A stretch of 16,772 nt of DNA, from NCBI GenBank assembly GCA_040377825.1, contig JBEINZ010000036.1, positions 1 through 16,772 on the forward strand, in the 5' to 3' direction. Shown piece by piece: positions 8,113 through 15,509 of the stretch; the first letter of the stretch is position 1; each line of letters opens with the position of its first letter. Source of the DNA: JBEINZ01 sp040377825 (GTDB taxonomy: Bacteria > Pseudomonadota > Alphaproteobacteria > Rhizobiales > Ancalomicrobiaceae). Below the pieces are notes generated by a model, which ran no database searches, was not told where the DNA came from, and saw only the letters and a list, made by a program, of their open reading frames with translations. A program made the translations under genes and the position numbers.

Positions 8113-8257
8113 ATCCGGAATGTCAGTTTTCCATCCTGTTTTGCCGGGCTGTATTGGACCGGCCATGGCATAGGAAATATGGAGATCAGGACGCATCCCG
8201 TCCGCCCCGGAGAGTTGAGCGTCCTAGGCGCTGTTGAACAGAATTGTTGGTTTTTCC

Positions 8258-9103
8258 ATGCGTATCAGAGACATAGAAATCTTGCTAGCGGTTGCTCGTA
8301 TTGGATCCTTTTCAAAGGCGGCGCTAGAGCTCGGGATCAGTCAGCCTGCGGTCTCGCAGGCGGTGAAGCGCGTCGAGGACGATCTCGACACCGGCCTGTT
8401 TACGCGCAACGGATACGCGGTCGAGTTAACCACTAGGGGCGAAGTTATTGCCAAGTCGCTCGATCGGATTATCCAGATCACCGACGGTTTGCGATTTAAG
8501 CGCGATGCGAAAATCTGTCTGCGGATCGGCTTGTCGCCGCTTCTTGGGGGCCGTGAAGCGACAATGCTGATCGGCGAGACGATCAAGGCGCATGAACAGC
8601 CGCTTGAGGTGGAGTTTCTGGATTCGGCCGATATGGTCATGCGCCATGATCTCGACATTCGCGTTGCGCTGCCGACGCATCAGCGGCGCGCGCCCGCCTT
8701 CGTGGATCTGCCCACCGCCTGGATCGGCGCGGCCAACGGCATTTTCATCCGCTCGCGCAAGGAAGCAGAGGTTTGGAGCCTCGCACATCAGGCTTTGATG
8801 CATTGTGATGTCCCGGTTCGCAACATCATCGATGTCAACGACTGCGGCCAAGCCTACCACATGGCCGCCGCCGGGGCCGGCTTCACGCCTTGCGTCATGA
8901 CGCGGCACAATGCGTTTCAGGCGAATGTTCTTTGCGGGCTTCCCTCGCTTGGCAATGTCCGCCTCGACATCTTCGCCGAGCCGAGTGTGGCCCAAGCTCT
9001 GCGCGATCATCTCGCGTCCGATGATGACATGGCGACAACTAACAAGGACCCTCGCTATTCGCTGGAATTGGGCGATGCCTGCCATCAGCAAGGAGCCGCG
9101 TGA
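8258..9103 (+). CDS. LysR-family transcriptional regulator with a short effector domain
   Basis: DNA-binding regulator of 281 residues when started at ATG 8258, which gives the canonical opening MRIRDIEILLAVARIGSFSKAA. An in-frame TTG at 8234 would add eight residues; neither start has a strong ribosome site. The winged helix-turn-helix (about 2-60) is clear: AALELGISQPAVSQAVKRVEDDL, GLF, then ELTTRGE. The effector domain, from about residue 85, is recognisable (CLRIGLSPLL, HDLDIRVALP, AAAGAGFTPC) but shorter and more divergent than usual; typical members have 290-320 residues. It is divergent from the CbiX-like gene and convergent with the hydrolase gene, two bases stop to stop. By family habit it may control the divergent gene and itself; this is inference. 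Confidence 0.87.
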   Translation: MRIRDIEILLAVARIGSFSKAALELGISQPAVSQAVKRVEDDLDTGLFTRNGYAVELTTRGEVIAKSLDRIIQITDGLRFKRDAKICLRIGLSPLLGGREATMLIGETIKAHEQPLEVEFLDSADMVMRHDLDIRVALPTHQRRAPAFVDLPTAWIGAANGIFIRSRKEAEVWSLAHQALMHCDVPVRNIIDVNDCGQAYHMAAAGAGFTPCVMTRHNAFQANVLCGLPSLGNVRLDIFAEPSVAQALRDHLASDDDMATTNKDPRYSLELGDACHQQGAA

Positions 9104-9105
9104 GC

Positions 9106-9774
9106 TTATCGCATCGCCCGATCCAAGAACGCCAGGGACCGCTCCCGAGCCTTCATGGCGGAAGGCTCGTGATAGCTTTCACGTTCGTCGCAGTTGAAGC
9201 CATGGCCCGCCGGATAAAGATGGATTTCAACCCCGGGCCGCCGCGCACGGATGGCCTCGACGTCGGATAAGGGGATGCCCTGATCATTCTCGCCGAAATG
9301 AAGCTGAGTCGGAATGCGTGGCTTCTCATGGGCGTGGCGTGCGATTTGTCCGCCGTAGAAGCCGACGGCCGCCGCAAACCCATCGAGCCGCGTCGCGGCT
9401 AGAAACGCGACAGACCCACCAAGGCAAAATCCGACAATCGAGACCGAGCCGACGGCGGCCACCGCGTCGCGCGCCGCCGCGACATCCTTGAGCCAAGCGT
9501 CCCAATCGATCGACCCGAGAAAAGCGCGTGCCACCGTGATTTCCGCCGGCGAATAGCCGGATTCGAATCCGCGCTGAAATCGATCGAACAAGGCCGGCGC
9601 AATCGCGACATAGCCCGCCTTGGCGAAGCGATCGCATACGGTTCGGATGTGCCGATTAACCCCGAAGATTTCCTGCACCACGACGACCGCGCCCTTCGGC
9701 GTGTCCACCGGGTCGGCCCGGTAGGCATCGAGCACATGCCCGTCTTCGGCGGTTAGCTTCACGATTTGGGCCAT
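9106..9774 (-). CDS. Dienelactone hydrolase family protein (alpha/beta hydrolase)
   Basis: A 222-residue protein, close to the usual dienelactone hydrolase size. The Cys-His-Asp triad of the family is visible: C117 in GFCLGG, D164 in GENDQG, and H191 in YPAGHGFNCDERESYH. The helper glutamate E35 is in VVQEIFGVNRHI. GGAG eight bases before ATG 9774 supports the start. No signal peptide is seen, so it is cytoplasmic. The classical enzyme opens dienelactone in chlorocatechol breakdown. Isolated copies without other aromatic-degradation genes, as here, are common and usually of unknown substrate. The neighbours (a LysR gene ending head-on and a LysE exporter) do not reveal a pathway. Confidence 0.92.
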   Translation of the reverse strand: MAQIVKLTAEDGHVLDAYRADPVDTPKGAVVVVQEIFGVNRHIRTVCDRFAKAGYVAIAPALFDRFQRGFESGYSPAEITVARAFLGSIDWDAWLKDVAAARDAVAAVGSVSIVGFCLGGSVAFLAATRLDGFAAAVGFYGGQIARHAHEKPRIPTQLHFGENDQGIPLSDVEAIRARRPGVEIHLYPAGHGFNCDERESYHEPSAMKARERSLAFLDRAMR

Positions 9775-10145
9775 TCTGGATGCTCCATTGGAGGCGGTCG
9801 GTCGGACTTCATGACTTATACGACACTTTCATGCCCCGCCCGCGAAACTGGCTGCAAGACGCAAACCGCGCCGGCGGAACCCTCATCTTCGCAGGCTTCG
9901 GGGTGCACTCGGCATAATCGTCGTTAAGGCTCGCTGAACAAACGATTGCGTTGCACGCTTTATTTTTCAAACGTCCATCGATCAGGTGACGACGCGCTTG
10001 CATACCCAACATAAGTTTAAGCGGATCTAAATTTGAATTCATGAGAATATAAGCAATTAAACTTCTGGAGTTGGCTCATGTAGTTGTAGTTCGATGACAT
10101 AAACGACTGACGCCCAAACATCCATGAACGATTTTTGAGGTTTAA
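9775..10145. other. 371-base intergenic region, AT-rich in its right half
   Basis: It lies between the divergent starts of the hydrolase and the LysE-type gene. The left part is GC-rich like the genome. From about 9950 onward it becomes AT-rich, matching the low GC of the exporter gene that follows. GAGG lies seven bases before ATG 10146. I see no convincing gene, RNA, transposon end or long repeat. A minus-strand frame at 9809-10042 lacks a ribosome site and any known motif. Both flanking promoters should lie here, but I could not place them with confidence. Confidence 0.6.
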
Positions 10146-10850
10146 ATGCTTGAAACCTGGATCGATGCGTTGGCATTATTAGTCGGCTTATCACTTGGCG
10201 CCGCTTCGCTGATATCCCTCGGGCCGACCAATATGATTCTTATCCGCGAGGGCCTGAAGCAGGGACATGTCTTGACGGTTTCCGGCTTCATATTCATTCT
10301 TGATTTGCCTTTAATCGCATGCGCATTGAGCTTTAGCGCAATTTGGAGCGAGATGGCGGGACCGTCTCAGGGTTTACTCACGTGGGCAGGGGTGGCGGTG
10401 CTTTTATATTTTGGAGCGACTTCACTCCTGACTTGTATCCGACGATCCGGCTCAGCGAAGCTTGAACTCGACAAACGCGAAAACCGTACGGCAACAATTA
10501 CCCGCGTTTCTGCAGTCTACTTGGTAAATCCTCTGAATTATTTGGAATACCTGCTTGTGCCCGCTGCGGTAGCCGTTAACTTCGGCGCGTCAGCATCGGT
10601 AAACACCTTTGGCCTTGGCCTAATCCTTATTGCGGCAGTCAACAAATTCGGCTTCGCGTTCGGGGCGCGCAAAATCGCTCCCCTTCTGACCCGTGCCAAT
10701 ATGCTGCCGATTTTTGACGAAATTGCCGGCTCCGCCATGCTCGCCTGCGCGATAATCCTGGCCATCAGCCAGTCGAGCGGGGCGTCCACAATCGCCAACC
10801 AGCCGAATAACGCACACTTTCTCGCATCAGCGCGCCAATCTCTAGATTAA
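10146..10850 (+). CDS. LysE/RhtB-family amino-acid exporter
   Basis: Predicted inner-membrane exporter of 234 residues with about six hydrophobic segments, the normal form for LysE. The family signature near residues 26-40 is present (ISLGPTNMILIREGLKQGH, compare GPxNxxxLRQGLR in LysE). The mid-protein NPLNYLE matches the conserved NPxxYLD motif. It would export an amino acid or related small solute by proton exchange; the substrate is not predictable. The gene is about 51% GC by hand count of its first 480 bases, clearly lower than its neighbours, and is preceded by AT-rich DNA, which suggests acquisition. No LysG/ArgP-type regulator is adjacent. The last 25 or so residues after the final membrane segment (NQPNNAHFLASARQSLD) are not family-like. 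Confidence 0.85.
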   Translation: MLETWIDALALLVGLSLGAASLISLGPTNMILIREGLKQGHVLTVSGFIFILDLPLIACALSFSAIWSEMAGPSQGLLTWAGVAVLLYFGATSLLTCIRRSGSAKLELDKRENRTATITRVSAVYLVNPLNYLEYLLVPAAVAVNFGASASVNTFGLGLILIAAVNKFGFAFGARKIAPLLTRANMLPIFDEIAGSAMLACAIILAISQSSGASTIANQPNNAHFLASARQSLD

Positions 10851-10896
10851 TGGCGAACGCTGAGCCGATACGGGGATTGTTTTCATTGCACATGTC

Positions 10897-10925
10897 AAAA
10901 AAATGGAGGGCGTAACCGCCCTCCA
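10897..10925 (-). terminator. Intrinsic terminator of the sugar ABC operon
   Basis: On the minus strand a perfect 9-bp stem pairs positions 10925-10917 with 10912-10904 around a 4-base loop, with core GGAGGGCG/CGCCCTCC. It is followed after the stem by seven T residues (complement of A 10903-10897). It lies 34 bases past the binding-protein stop at 10959. On the plus strand no T-run follows the stem, so it should not terminate the exporter gene efficiently. Confidence 0.9.
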
Positions 10926-10958
10926 GCTGCCTCGTGGCGCTCGCGCAAGATGATCTGC

Positions 10959-11951
10959 TTATTTATAAGTCCGCGACCAGAGGTTTTCCATTGTCTTAAC
11001 GTTAGCCGGCGTGGCGACGCGGCCTTTGGCGAGGCAGCCATCCGGGCCGCAGCCGGGGTCCTTTCCGTCGGCAAGCGCGATGATCACGCGGACGGCTTCC
11101 GACGCATGGGCGAAGGCGTCGTAGGTCGTAGACACGTCGATGTAGCCTTGCTCCATCAGCGGCAGCGCGCCGGGTAGAAGGTCCTGTGTGGCGAGCCAGA
11201 AATGCTTGGGATTACCCGTAGGCGCCCATTTGCCTTCCGCCTCCATGGCCGATTGCACCGCGGTGATTGCGAAATCGCTCGCGATGAAGGCGCAATTCGC
11301 CGTCGGATTGGCTTTCAACGCGTTGGCCATTCCGGAGCGGAACAGTTCCGGGTTCCACTCGGTCGGCACCTGCACGATGGTCGACAGCACACCGCCGCTT
11401 TTCGCGACAACATCGTTCCAGCCCTTCGAGCGGTTGATGGCGTTCACGTCGGTTAGGGCGCCCTGCAACTCGATGCACTTGCCGGTGACGCCCTTTTCCT
11501 TCAGCAATGCCATGAAGGTTTCAGCCGTCGTGACCGCCTGATCGTAGCTGTCGCCGCCGACATGCGCGCTCGGCTTGACGGTCTTCGAAGCGCGATCGAA
11601 GGTGATGAAGGGAATGTTGGCCGCCTTGGCCGCGCGGATCGACGCGCCGATGGCTGCGCCATCTTCCGCGCGAGCCACGACGACGTTGACGCCCTTGTTG
11701 ATCAGGTCCTCGATATTGGCCGTCTGGCGGGCCGGATCGGCGTTGGCGACGTTGACGACCCAATTGATCGTCACGCCGGCGGCCTTGCCCTGACGAAGGC
11801 CCTCAGCTTTCATGTAATCCTCCCAAGCCGACTCCAGCGGCTGGGTCTTGGAATTCCATGACAGACCGACGGTGATGTCCTTTGCCGCCACGGGTCCGGC
11901 GAGAAGCGTCGCCGCGAGCATTGATCCGGCTATGAATTGAAGGCGTTTCAT
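10959..11951 (-). CDS. Periplasmic sugar-binding protein (RbsB-like, Peripla_BP_4)
   Basis: A 330-residue substrate-binding protein when started at ATG 11951. A Sec signal peptide spans residues 1-23 (MKRLQFIAG, hydrophobic core, VAA/KD). The mature part has the RbsB/YtfQ-type order: an ITVGLSW first strand, TANIEDLINKGVNVVVARAED, IPFITFDRA, CIELQGALTDVNAINRSKGW, and a late ATQDLLPGALPLMEQGYIDVS segment. AGGGAG 8 bases upstream fixes the start; a longer frame reaching 12341 only overlaps the permease gene in another frame and has no signal peptide. It should deliver a sugar or polyol to the membrane complex encoded just upstream. A CGPDGC pair close to the C-terminus is unusual and could form a disulfide. 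Ligand unknown. Confidence 0.92.
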   Translation of the reverse strand: MKRLQFIAGSMLAATLLAGPVAAKDITVGLSWNSKTQPLESAWEDYMKAEGLRQGKAAGVTINWVVNVANADPARQTANIEDLINKGVNVVVARAEDGAAIGASIRAAKAANIPFITFDRASKTVKPSAHVGGDSYDQAVTTAETFMALLKEKGVTGKCIELQGALTDVNAINRSKGWNDVVAKSGGVLSTIVQVPTEWNPELFRSGMANALKANPTANCAFIASDFAITAVQSAMEAEGKWAPTGNPKHFWLATQDLLPGALPLMEQGYIDVSTTYDAFAHASEAVRVIIALADGKDPGCGPDGCLAKGRVATPANVKTMENLWSRTYK

Positions 11952-11959
11952 GTGTTGGT

Positions 11960-11965
11960 CTCCCT
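11960..11965 (-). promoter_or_regulatory. Ribosome binding site fixing the sugar-binding-protein start
   Basis: AGGGAG on the minus strand at 11965-11960, 8 bases ahead of ATG 11951. This site, plus the signal peptide that begins exactly there, rules out the longer reading frame. Confidence 0.75.
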
Positions 11966-11990
11966 GACGTTTTTGGATTGCCTGCTCATT

Positions 11991-12004
11991 CCGGCACAAG
12001 CCGG
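11991..12004 (-). other. Small intercistronic hairpin before the sugar-binding-protein gene
   Basis: CCGGC-TTGT-GCCGG on the minus strand, a perfect 5-bp stem with a 4-base loop, in the 71-base gap between permease 2 and the binding-protein gene. All other junctions of the operon are overlaps, so this gap stands out. In many ABC operons such hairpins protect mRNA segments and help raise binding-protein levels above those of membrane parts. No T-run follows, so it is not a terminator. Confidence 0.35.
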
Positions 12005-12022
12005 TTCCCTCCCGCGGATCTT

Positions 12023-13018
12023 TCAACCTCCGCCTGGACTCTTGCGCGAACGTGCTTTCAGCGCGTCCGCATACATGGCGATGAAGATCACCACACCGCC
12101 AAATAGCTTGTAGGAGTAAGGGTTGGCCCCTAAATGATTGAGGCCGTTGCGGATCATCTCGAAGGTCAGCGCTCCGAGCGCGACGCCGCCGAGAATCCTT
12201 CCTTGCCCGCCAAACAGGCTGATGCCGCCGACGACCACCACCGCGACCGCCGTGAATTCCAGCCCCTGGCCGAGAAAGGTCGTGACCGAGCCAACCTGGG
12301 CCGCGGCGAATATCCCGCCGAAAGCCGCCAGCACGCCGCATAGGACGAAATTCGTGAACACCAGCCGCCCGACCGGCAAGCCGATCCGCGCCGCGATCGT
12401 CTCGCCGTTGCCGATCGCGGTGATCTGCCGGCCATAGCTGGTGCGTTCATGGAGAACATGGACCGCCACCAACACCAAGGCGGCGATCAGGACATCGGCG
12501 AATACCGGCCCGAAGGTTAGATTTCCGAACTTGCGCACCTCATCCGGCAGCACGATCACATTGGCATTGGTGACCTGCAACGCCACCCCGCGAAAAGCGA
12601 TCATCGTCCCGAGCGTGGTGATCAGCGGATTGACCTTGAGCACCACCACGATGAAGCCGTTGACCGCGCCAAGCACAGCGCCGATGAGGAGCGTGACCGT
12701 ATAGGCGGCTACAGGATGCCAACCGGCTTGCTTGATCAGTAACGACCCCAAGGCGACCGACAAAAACGCGATCGAACCGACCGAAATATCCAGCTTGCCG
12801 GACATCACGACGAGCGCCATGCCGGACGCGATAATGACGATCGGCGCCATCGCGTGCAGCATGCTCATCTGGTTGTCGAGCGTGAAGAAGCTGTTTGTCG
12901 AACTGGAAAGCGCGACGAACATCAATACAAGCACGATCGGGAAGCCGAAACGCGTCGCGAGATCGATGAGGCCGCCGCCGCGGGATATCAACGCGGTTTT
13001 GTTTGTCGTCTCGTTCAT
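12023..13018 (-). CDS. Sugar ABC transporter permease 2 (RbsC-like, BPD_transp_2)
   Basis: A 331-residue inner-membrane permease with 8-10 hydrophobic segments. Family features: GMALVVMSGKLDISVGSIAFLS (the G-x-DLSVGS motif near the first third), VNGFIVVVLKVNPLITTLGTM, and the coupling region AIGNGETIAARIGLPVGRLVF, then VVVVGGISLFGGQGRILGGVALG. ATG 13018 overlaps the ATPase stop by 4 bases (ATGA). The open frame continues upstream to 13147, but that stretch is the ATPase gene in another frame and would add a non-membrane leader. It probably pairs with permease 1 as a heterodimer, as in galactofuranose (YtfT/YjfF) or autoinducer-2 (LsrC/LsrD) importers. Confidence 0.92.
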   Translation of the reverse strand: MNETTNKTALISRGGGLIDLATRFGFPIVLVLMFVALSSSTNSFFTLDNQMSMLHAMAPIVIIASGMALVVMSGKLDISVGSIAFLSVALGSLLIKQAGWHPVAAYTVTLLIGAVLGAVNGFIVVVLKVNPLITTLGTMIAFRGVALQVTNANVIVLPDEVRKFGNLTFGPVFADVLIAALVLVAVHVLHERTSYGRQITAIGNGETIAARIGLPVGRLVFTNFVLCGVLAAFGGIFAAAQVGSVTTFLGQGLEFTAVAVVVVGGISLFGGQGRILGGVALGALTFEMIRNGLNHLGANPYSYKLFGGVVIFIAMYADALKARSRKSPGGG

Positions 13019-14544
13019 GCGCGTGCTCGCTGTGTCATATGCGAGGCAACCGGAGCGGATAGCGCGTCCATCAGCTCGGCATGACTGGCGCTGCCCGGCA
13101 ATTCCGCCGTGATCGCGCCGCGGACCATGACGAGGTAGCGGTCGCAAATCCGCATCAATTCATCAATTTCCGACGAGATCAGCAGCACGGTCGCGCCGGA
13201 CCGAGCCAGTTCGGCGGTCAGCTTCAAAATCTCGGTTTTGGCGCTGACATCCAGCCCGCGCGTCGGTTCGTCGAGAATGAAAAGGCGCGGCTCGGTGGCG
13301 AGCCAACGCCCCAAAACGACTTTTTGCTGATTGCCGCCGCTCAGCGTGCCGGCGCTTTGCTCTCGAGAGGACACCTTGATCCCGAGCCGATCGATCATGG
13401 TGTCGGCCAAGGCCGCCTGCGGCTTACGGTTGAGCAGCCCCCACGGATTCAAAAATCGCTTAAGGCTTGGCAAGGCGAGATTGTCATTGACCGAAAGCGG
13501 CAGAAGCAGACCCTCGCCGCGCCGATCCTCGGTGACGAAGCCGGTCAGCTTGTGCAGCGCATGCGGGCTGATCGGCCGCAGCGCCGTGCCGTCGTGCCAG
13601 CGGATCGTGCCATGATCGATCGGATCAAGGCCGACCAGGGCGCGCGCGAGCTCGGTCCGTCCGGCACCAAGCAAGCCCCAAAGGCCGACCACTTCGCCGA
13701 CATAAAGATCGAAATTGATGTCTTGGAGGGCCGTGCCGCGCGCCAATCCGCGCACTTCCAGAACCGTTTTCTGCCGCTCGTCGAGCGGCGCTTTCAGCCG
13801 CGTGCCGACATCGACCTCGCCCAACATAAGCCGAACGATATCAACCGGCTTGAACGTCTCGATCGATCCGCCGCCGACCGTCCGGCCGCCGCGCATGACG
13901 CTGACGCGCTCGCAGATCTCGAAAATCTCGTCTAGAAAATGCGTGATGTAGAGAATGATCGCGCCGTCGCGCTTGAGGCTCTCGATCACTGCGAACAGGC
14001 GGCGTTTCTCCGGCTGGGTCAGCGACGACGTCGGCTCGTCGAAGATGATGACCCGCGGCTCGCGGCGCATGGCGCGCGCGATTTCGATCATCTGTCGATC
14101 GCCGGTCGATAACTCGCCGACGATCCGATCGGGCGAGATGGTGCAGCCAAGCCGGTCGAGAATGATCTGGCACCGCGCATGGATCGCCGCGCGGTCGATC
14201 AGGCCTCCCTTCGACGGGAAATCATCGATGAAGATGTTTTCCGCGACCGACAGCGTCGGCAGCATGGTCAATTCCTGATGCACGAAGGCGATGCCATGGC
14301 TCGCTGCGTCGCGCGGGGAGGCGATGTCGATCCGCGTGCCGCAGAGTTCGATCGATCCGGCATCGGGTCGTGTCACGCCGCCGAGCACATTCATCAAGGT
14401 GGACTTGCCTGCGCCATTCGCGCCCATGACGGCGGTTGCCTCGCCGGCTCGCGCGCTCAAATGCGCTTGATCCAGCGCCACCACGCCTGGGAAGGTTTTC
14501 GAAATGCCGGTCATGGCCAGTTCAGGTGAGGCGCTCGTATTCAT
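13015..14544 (-). CDS. Sugar ABC transporter ATP-binding protein, two fused nucleotide-binding domains
   Basis: A 509-residue ATPase of the RbsA/MglA type, carrying two domains in one chain. The first has an intact Walker A (G41-ANGAGKST), Q-loop (VHQEL), a signature LSTGDRQ, and Walker B (VIIFDEPTSSL). The second has the family's degenerate Walker A (GLLGAGRTE, with Arg for Lys), a canonical signature LSGGNQQK, and Walker B LFILDEPTRGLD. The first signature replaces LSGGQ with LSTGD, as many relatives do. It powers import through the two permeases encoded on either side of it. Its start overlaps the stop of permease 1 by 4 bases and its stop overlaps the start of permease 2 by 4 bases, so translation is coupled. 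Confidence 0.96.
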   Translation of the reverse strand: MNTSASPELAMTGISKTFPGVVALDQAHLSARAGEATAVMGANGAGKSTLMNVLGGVTRPDAGSIELCGTRIDIASPRDAASHGIAFVHQELTMLPTLSVAENIFIDDFPSKGGLIDRAAIHARCQIILDRLGCTISPDRIVGELSTGDRQMIEIARAMRREPRVIIFDEPTSSLTQPEKRRLFAVIESLKRDGAIILYITHFLDEIFEICERVSVMRGGRTVGGGSIETFKPVDIVRLMLGEVDVGTRLKAPLDERQKTVLEVRGLARGTALQDINFDLYVGEVVGLWGLLGAGRTELARALVGLDPIDHGTIRWHDGTALRPISPHALHKLTGFVTEDRRGEGLLLPLSVNDNLALPSLKRFLNPWGLLNRKPQAALADTMIDRLGIKVSSREQSAGTLSGGNQQKVVLGRWLATEPRLFILDEPTRGLDVSAKTEILKLTAELARSGATVLLISSEIDELMRICDRYLVMVRGAITAELPGSASHAELMDALSAPVASHMTQRARA

Positions 14545-15509
14545 CGCCGCCCTCGAAACGCGGTGTCGAGCGCGATGAAGCCGATGATGACCACGCCCTT
14601 GATCACCAGCGAGAGATAAAAGGACGCGCCCAGCAGATTGAGGCTGTTGCTGAGGAGCGTGATGAACACCGCGCCAAGCGCCGCTGCCCAGATGCGGCCG
14701 ACGCCGCCGTAAATGCTGACCCCGCCGACAACCACGGCGCTGACGATGTCGAGCACAACACTATCCACCCCCATATTGGCCGAGGCCGAGCCAAGCCGCG
14801 CGGATAGCAAGATGGCGGTCAACCCCGCGCAGAGCCCCGCCAGCCCGTAGCCGAGCAGGAGTGTTCGTGAAACCGGTACCCGCGCGACCTCGGCCGCCTT
14901 GGGGCTGATGCCGACGGCATAAACATGCCGACCCAATAAGGTGGAGGACATCAGGACGCTCGCCAAAAAGATCGCGACCGCCACGATGATGACGGGTGTC
15001 GGCACGCCCCATGGACGGGCCAACATAACGTCGAAGAAGCTTTCCGGGAATCCCGAGACGCTGGTCGAATTGGTGAGCCAGACCGACAGGCCGTTCAGCA
15101 CCGTCATCGTCGCCAGCGTCACGACAAATGGGATCATCTTGAGATAAGCGACGGCCACGCCGTTCAGCATTCCGATCGCGGTGCCGCTCGCCAGCATGAT
15201 CACCGAGCCGATCAAGGGCGATCCGCCGGCGGCCATGTAGAACCCGCCGAGGATGGCGCTTAAGGCCATGTTGGCCGGCAACGACAAATCAATCCCGCCG
15301 CCGATCATGACGACGGCCATGCCGATGCACAAAACCGCGAGCGACGAGGACTGCACCAGCACGTTGATCAGATTGTTGGTGCGATAGAAGCTCGGCGCAT
15401 AAAACCAGAGATACGTCGCGATGCCGAGCGCAAGGGCGAGAATGAGCACGCTGCGCGCATGGCGTCCGAAACCGGCGGACAGCCTCGGCATGGTTGCTTC
15501 ATGCGCCAT
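14541..15509 (-). CDS. Sugar ABC transporter permease 1 (RbsC-like, BPD_transp_2)
   Basis: A 322-residue inner-membrane permease with multiple hydrophobic segments. It has the family motif GMAVVMIGGGIDLSLPANMALSA (G-x-DLS), the LNGVAVAYLKMIPFVVTLATMTVLNG region, and the coupling loop AVGISPKAAEVARVPVSRTLLLGYGLAG, followed by VVVGGVSIYGGVGRIWAAALGA. GGAGG six bases ahead of ATG 15509 supports that start, which overlaps the end of the LacI gene by 11 bases. A second in-frame ATG at 15491 is possible but has no better ribosome site. It differs clearly from permease 2, so the transporter is likely a heterodimer in the membrane. Confidence 0.92.
   Translation of the reverse strand: MAHEATMPRLSAGFGRHARSVLILALALGIATYLWFYAPSFYRTNNLINVLVQSSSLAVLCIGMAVVMIGGGIDLSLPANMALSAILGGFYMAAGGSPLIGSVIMLASGTAIGMLNGVAVAYLKMIPFVVTLATMTVLNGLSVWLTNSTSVSGFPESFFDVMLARPWGVPTPVIIVAVAIFLASVLMSSTLLGRHVYAVGISPKAAEVARVPVSRTLLLGYGLAGLCAGLTAILLSARLGSASANMGVDSVVLDIVSAVVVGGVSIYGGVGRIWAAALGAVFITLLSNSLNLLGASFYLSLVIKGVVIIGFIALDTAFRGRR

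Noticed and set aside
7989..8257. Cobalamin riboswitch upstream of the CbiX-like gene
   Set aside because: I looked for the conserved B12-box and helix pattern on the minus strand and did not find it.
9809..10042. 77-codon minus-strand frame in the intergenic region
   Set aside because: No ribosome site, no recognisable motif and uneven composition. I do not consider it a gene on present evidence.
11952..12341. N-terminal extension of the sugar-binding protein to 12341
   Set aside because: The added residues overlap the permease 2 gene in another frame. The signal peptide and ribosome site both begin at 11951.
13019..13147. N-terminal extension of permease 2 to 13147
   Set aside because: It overlaps the end of the ATPase gene in another frame, and the ATGA overlap at 13015-13018 is the standard coupled start.
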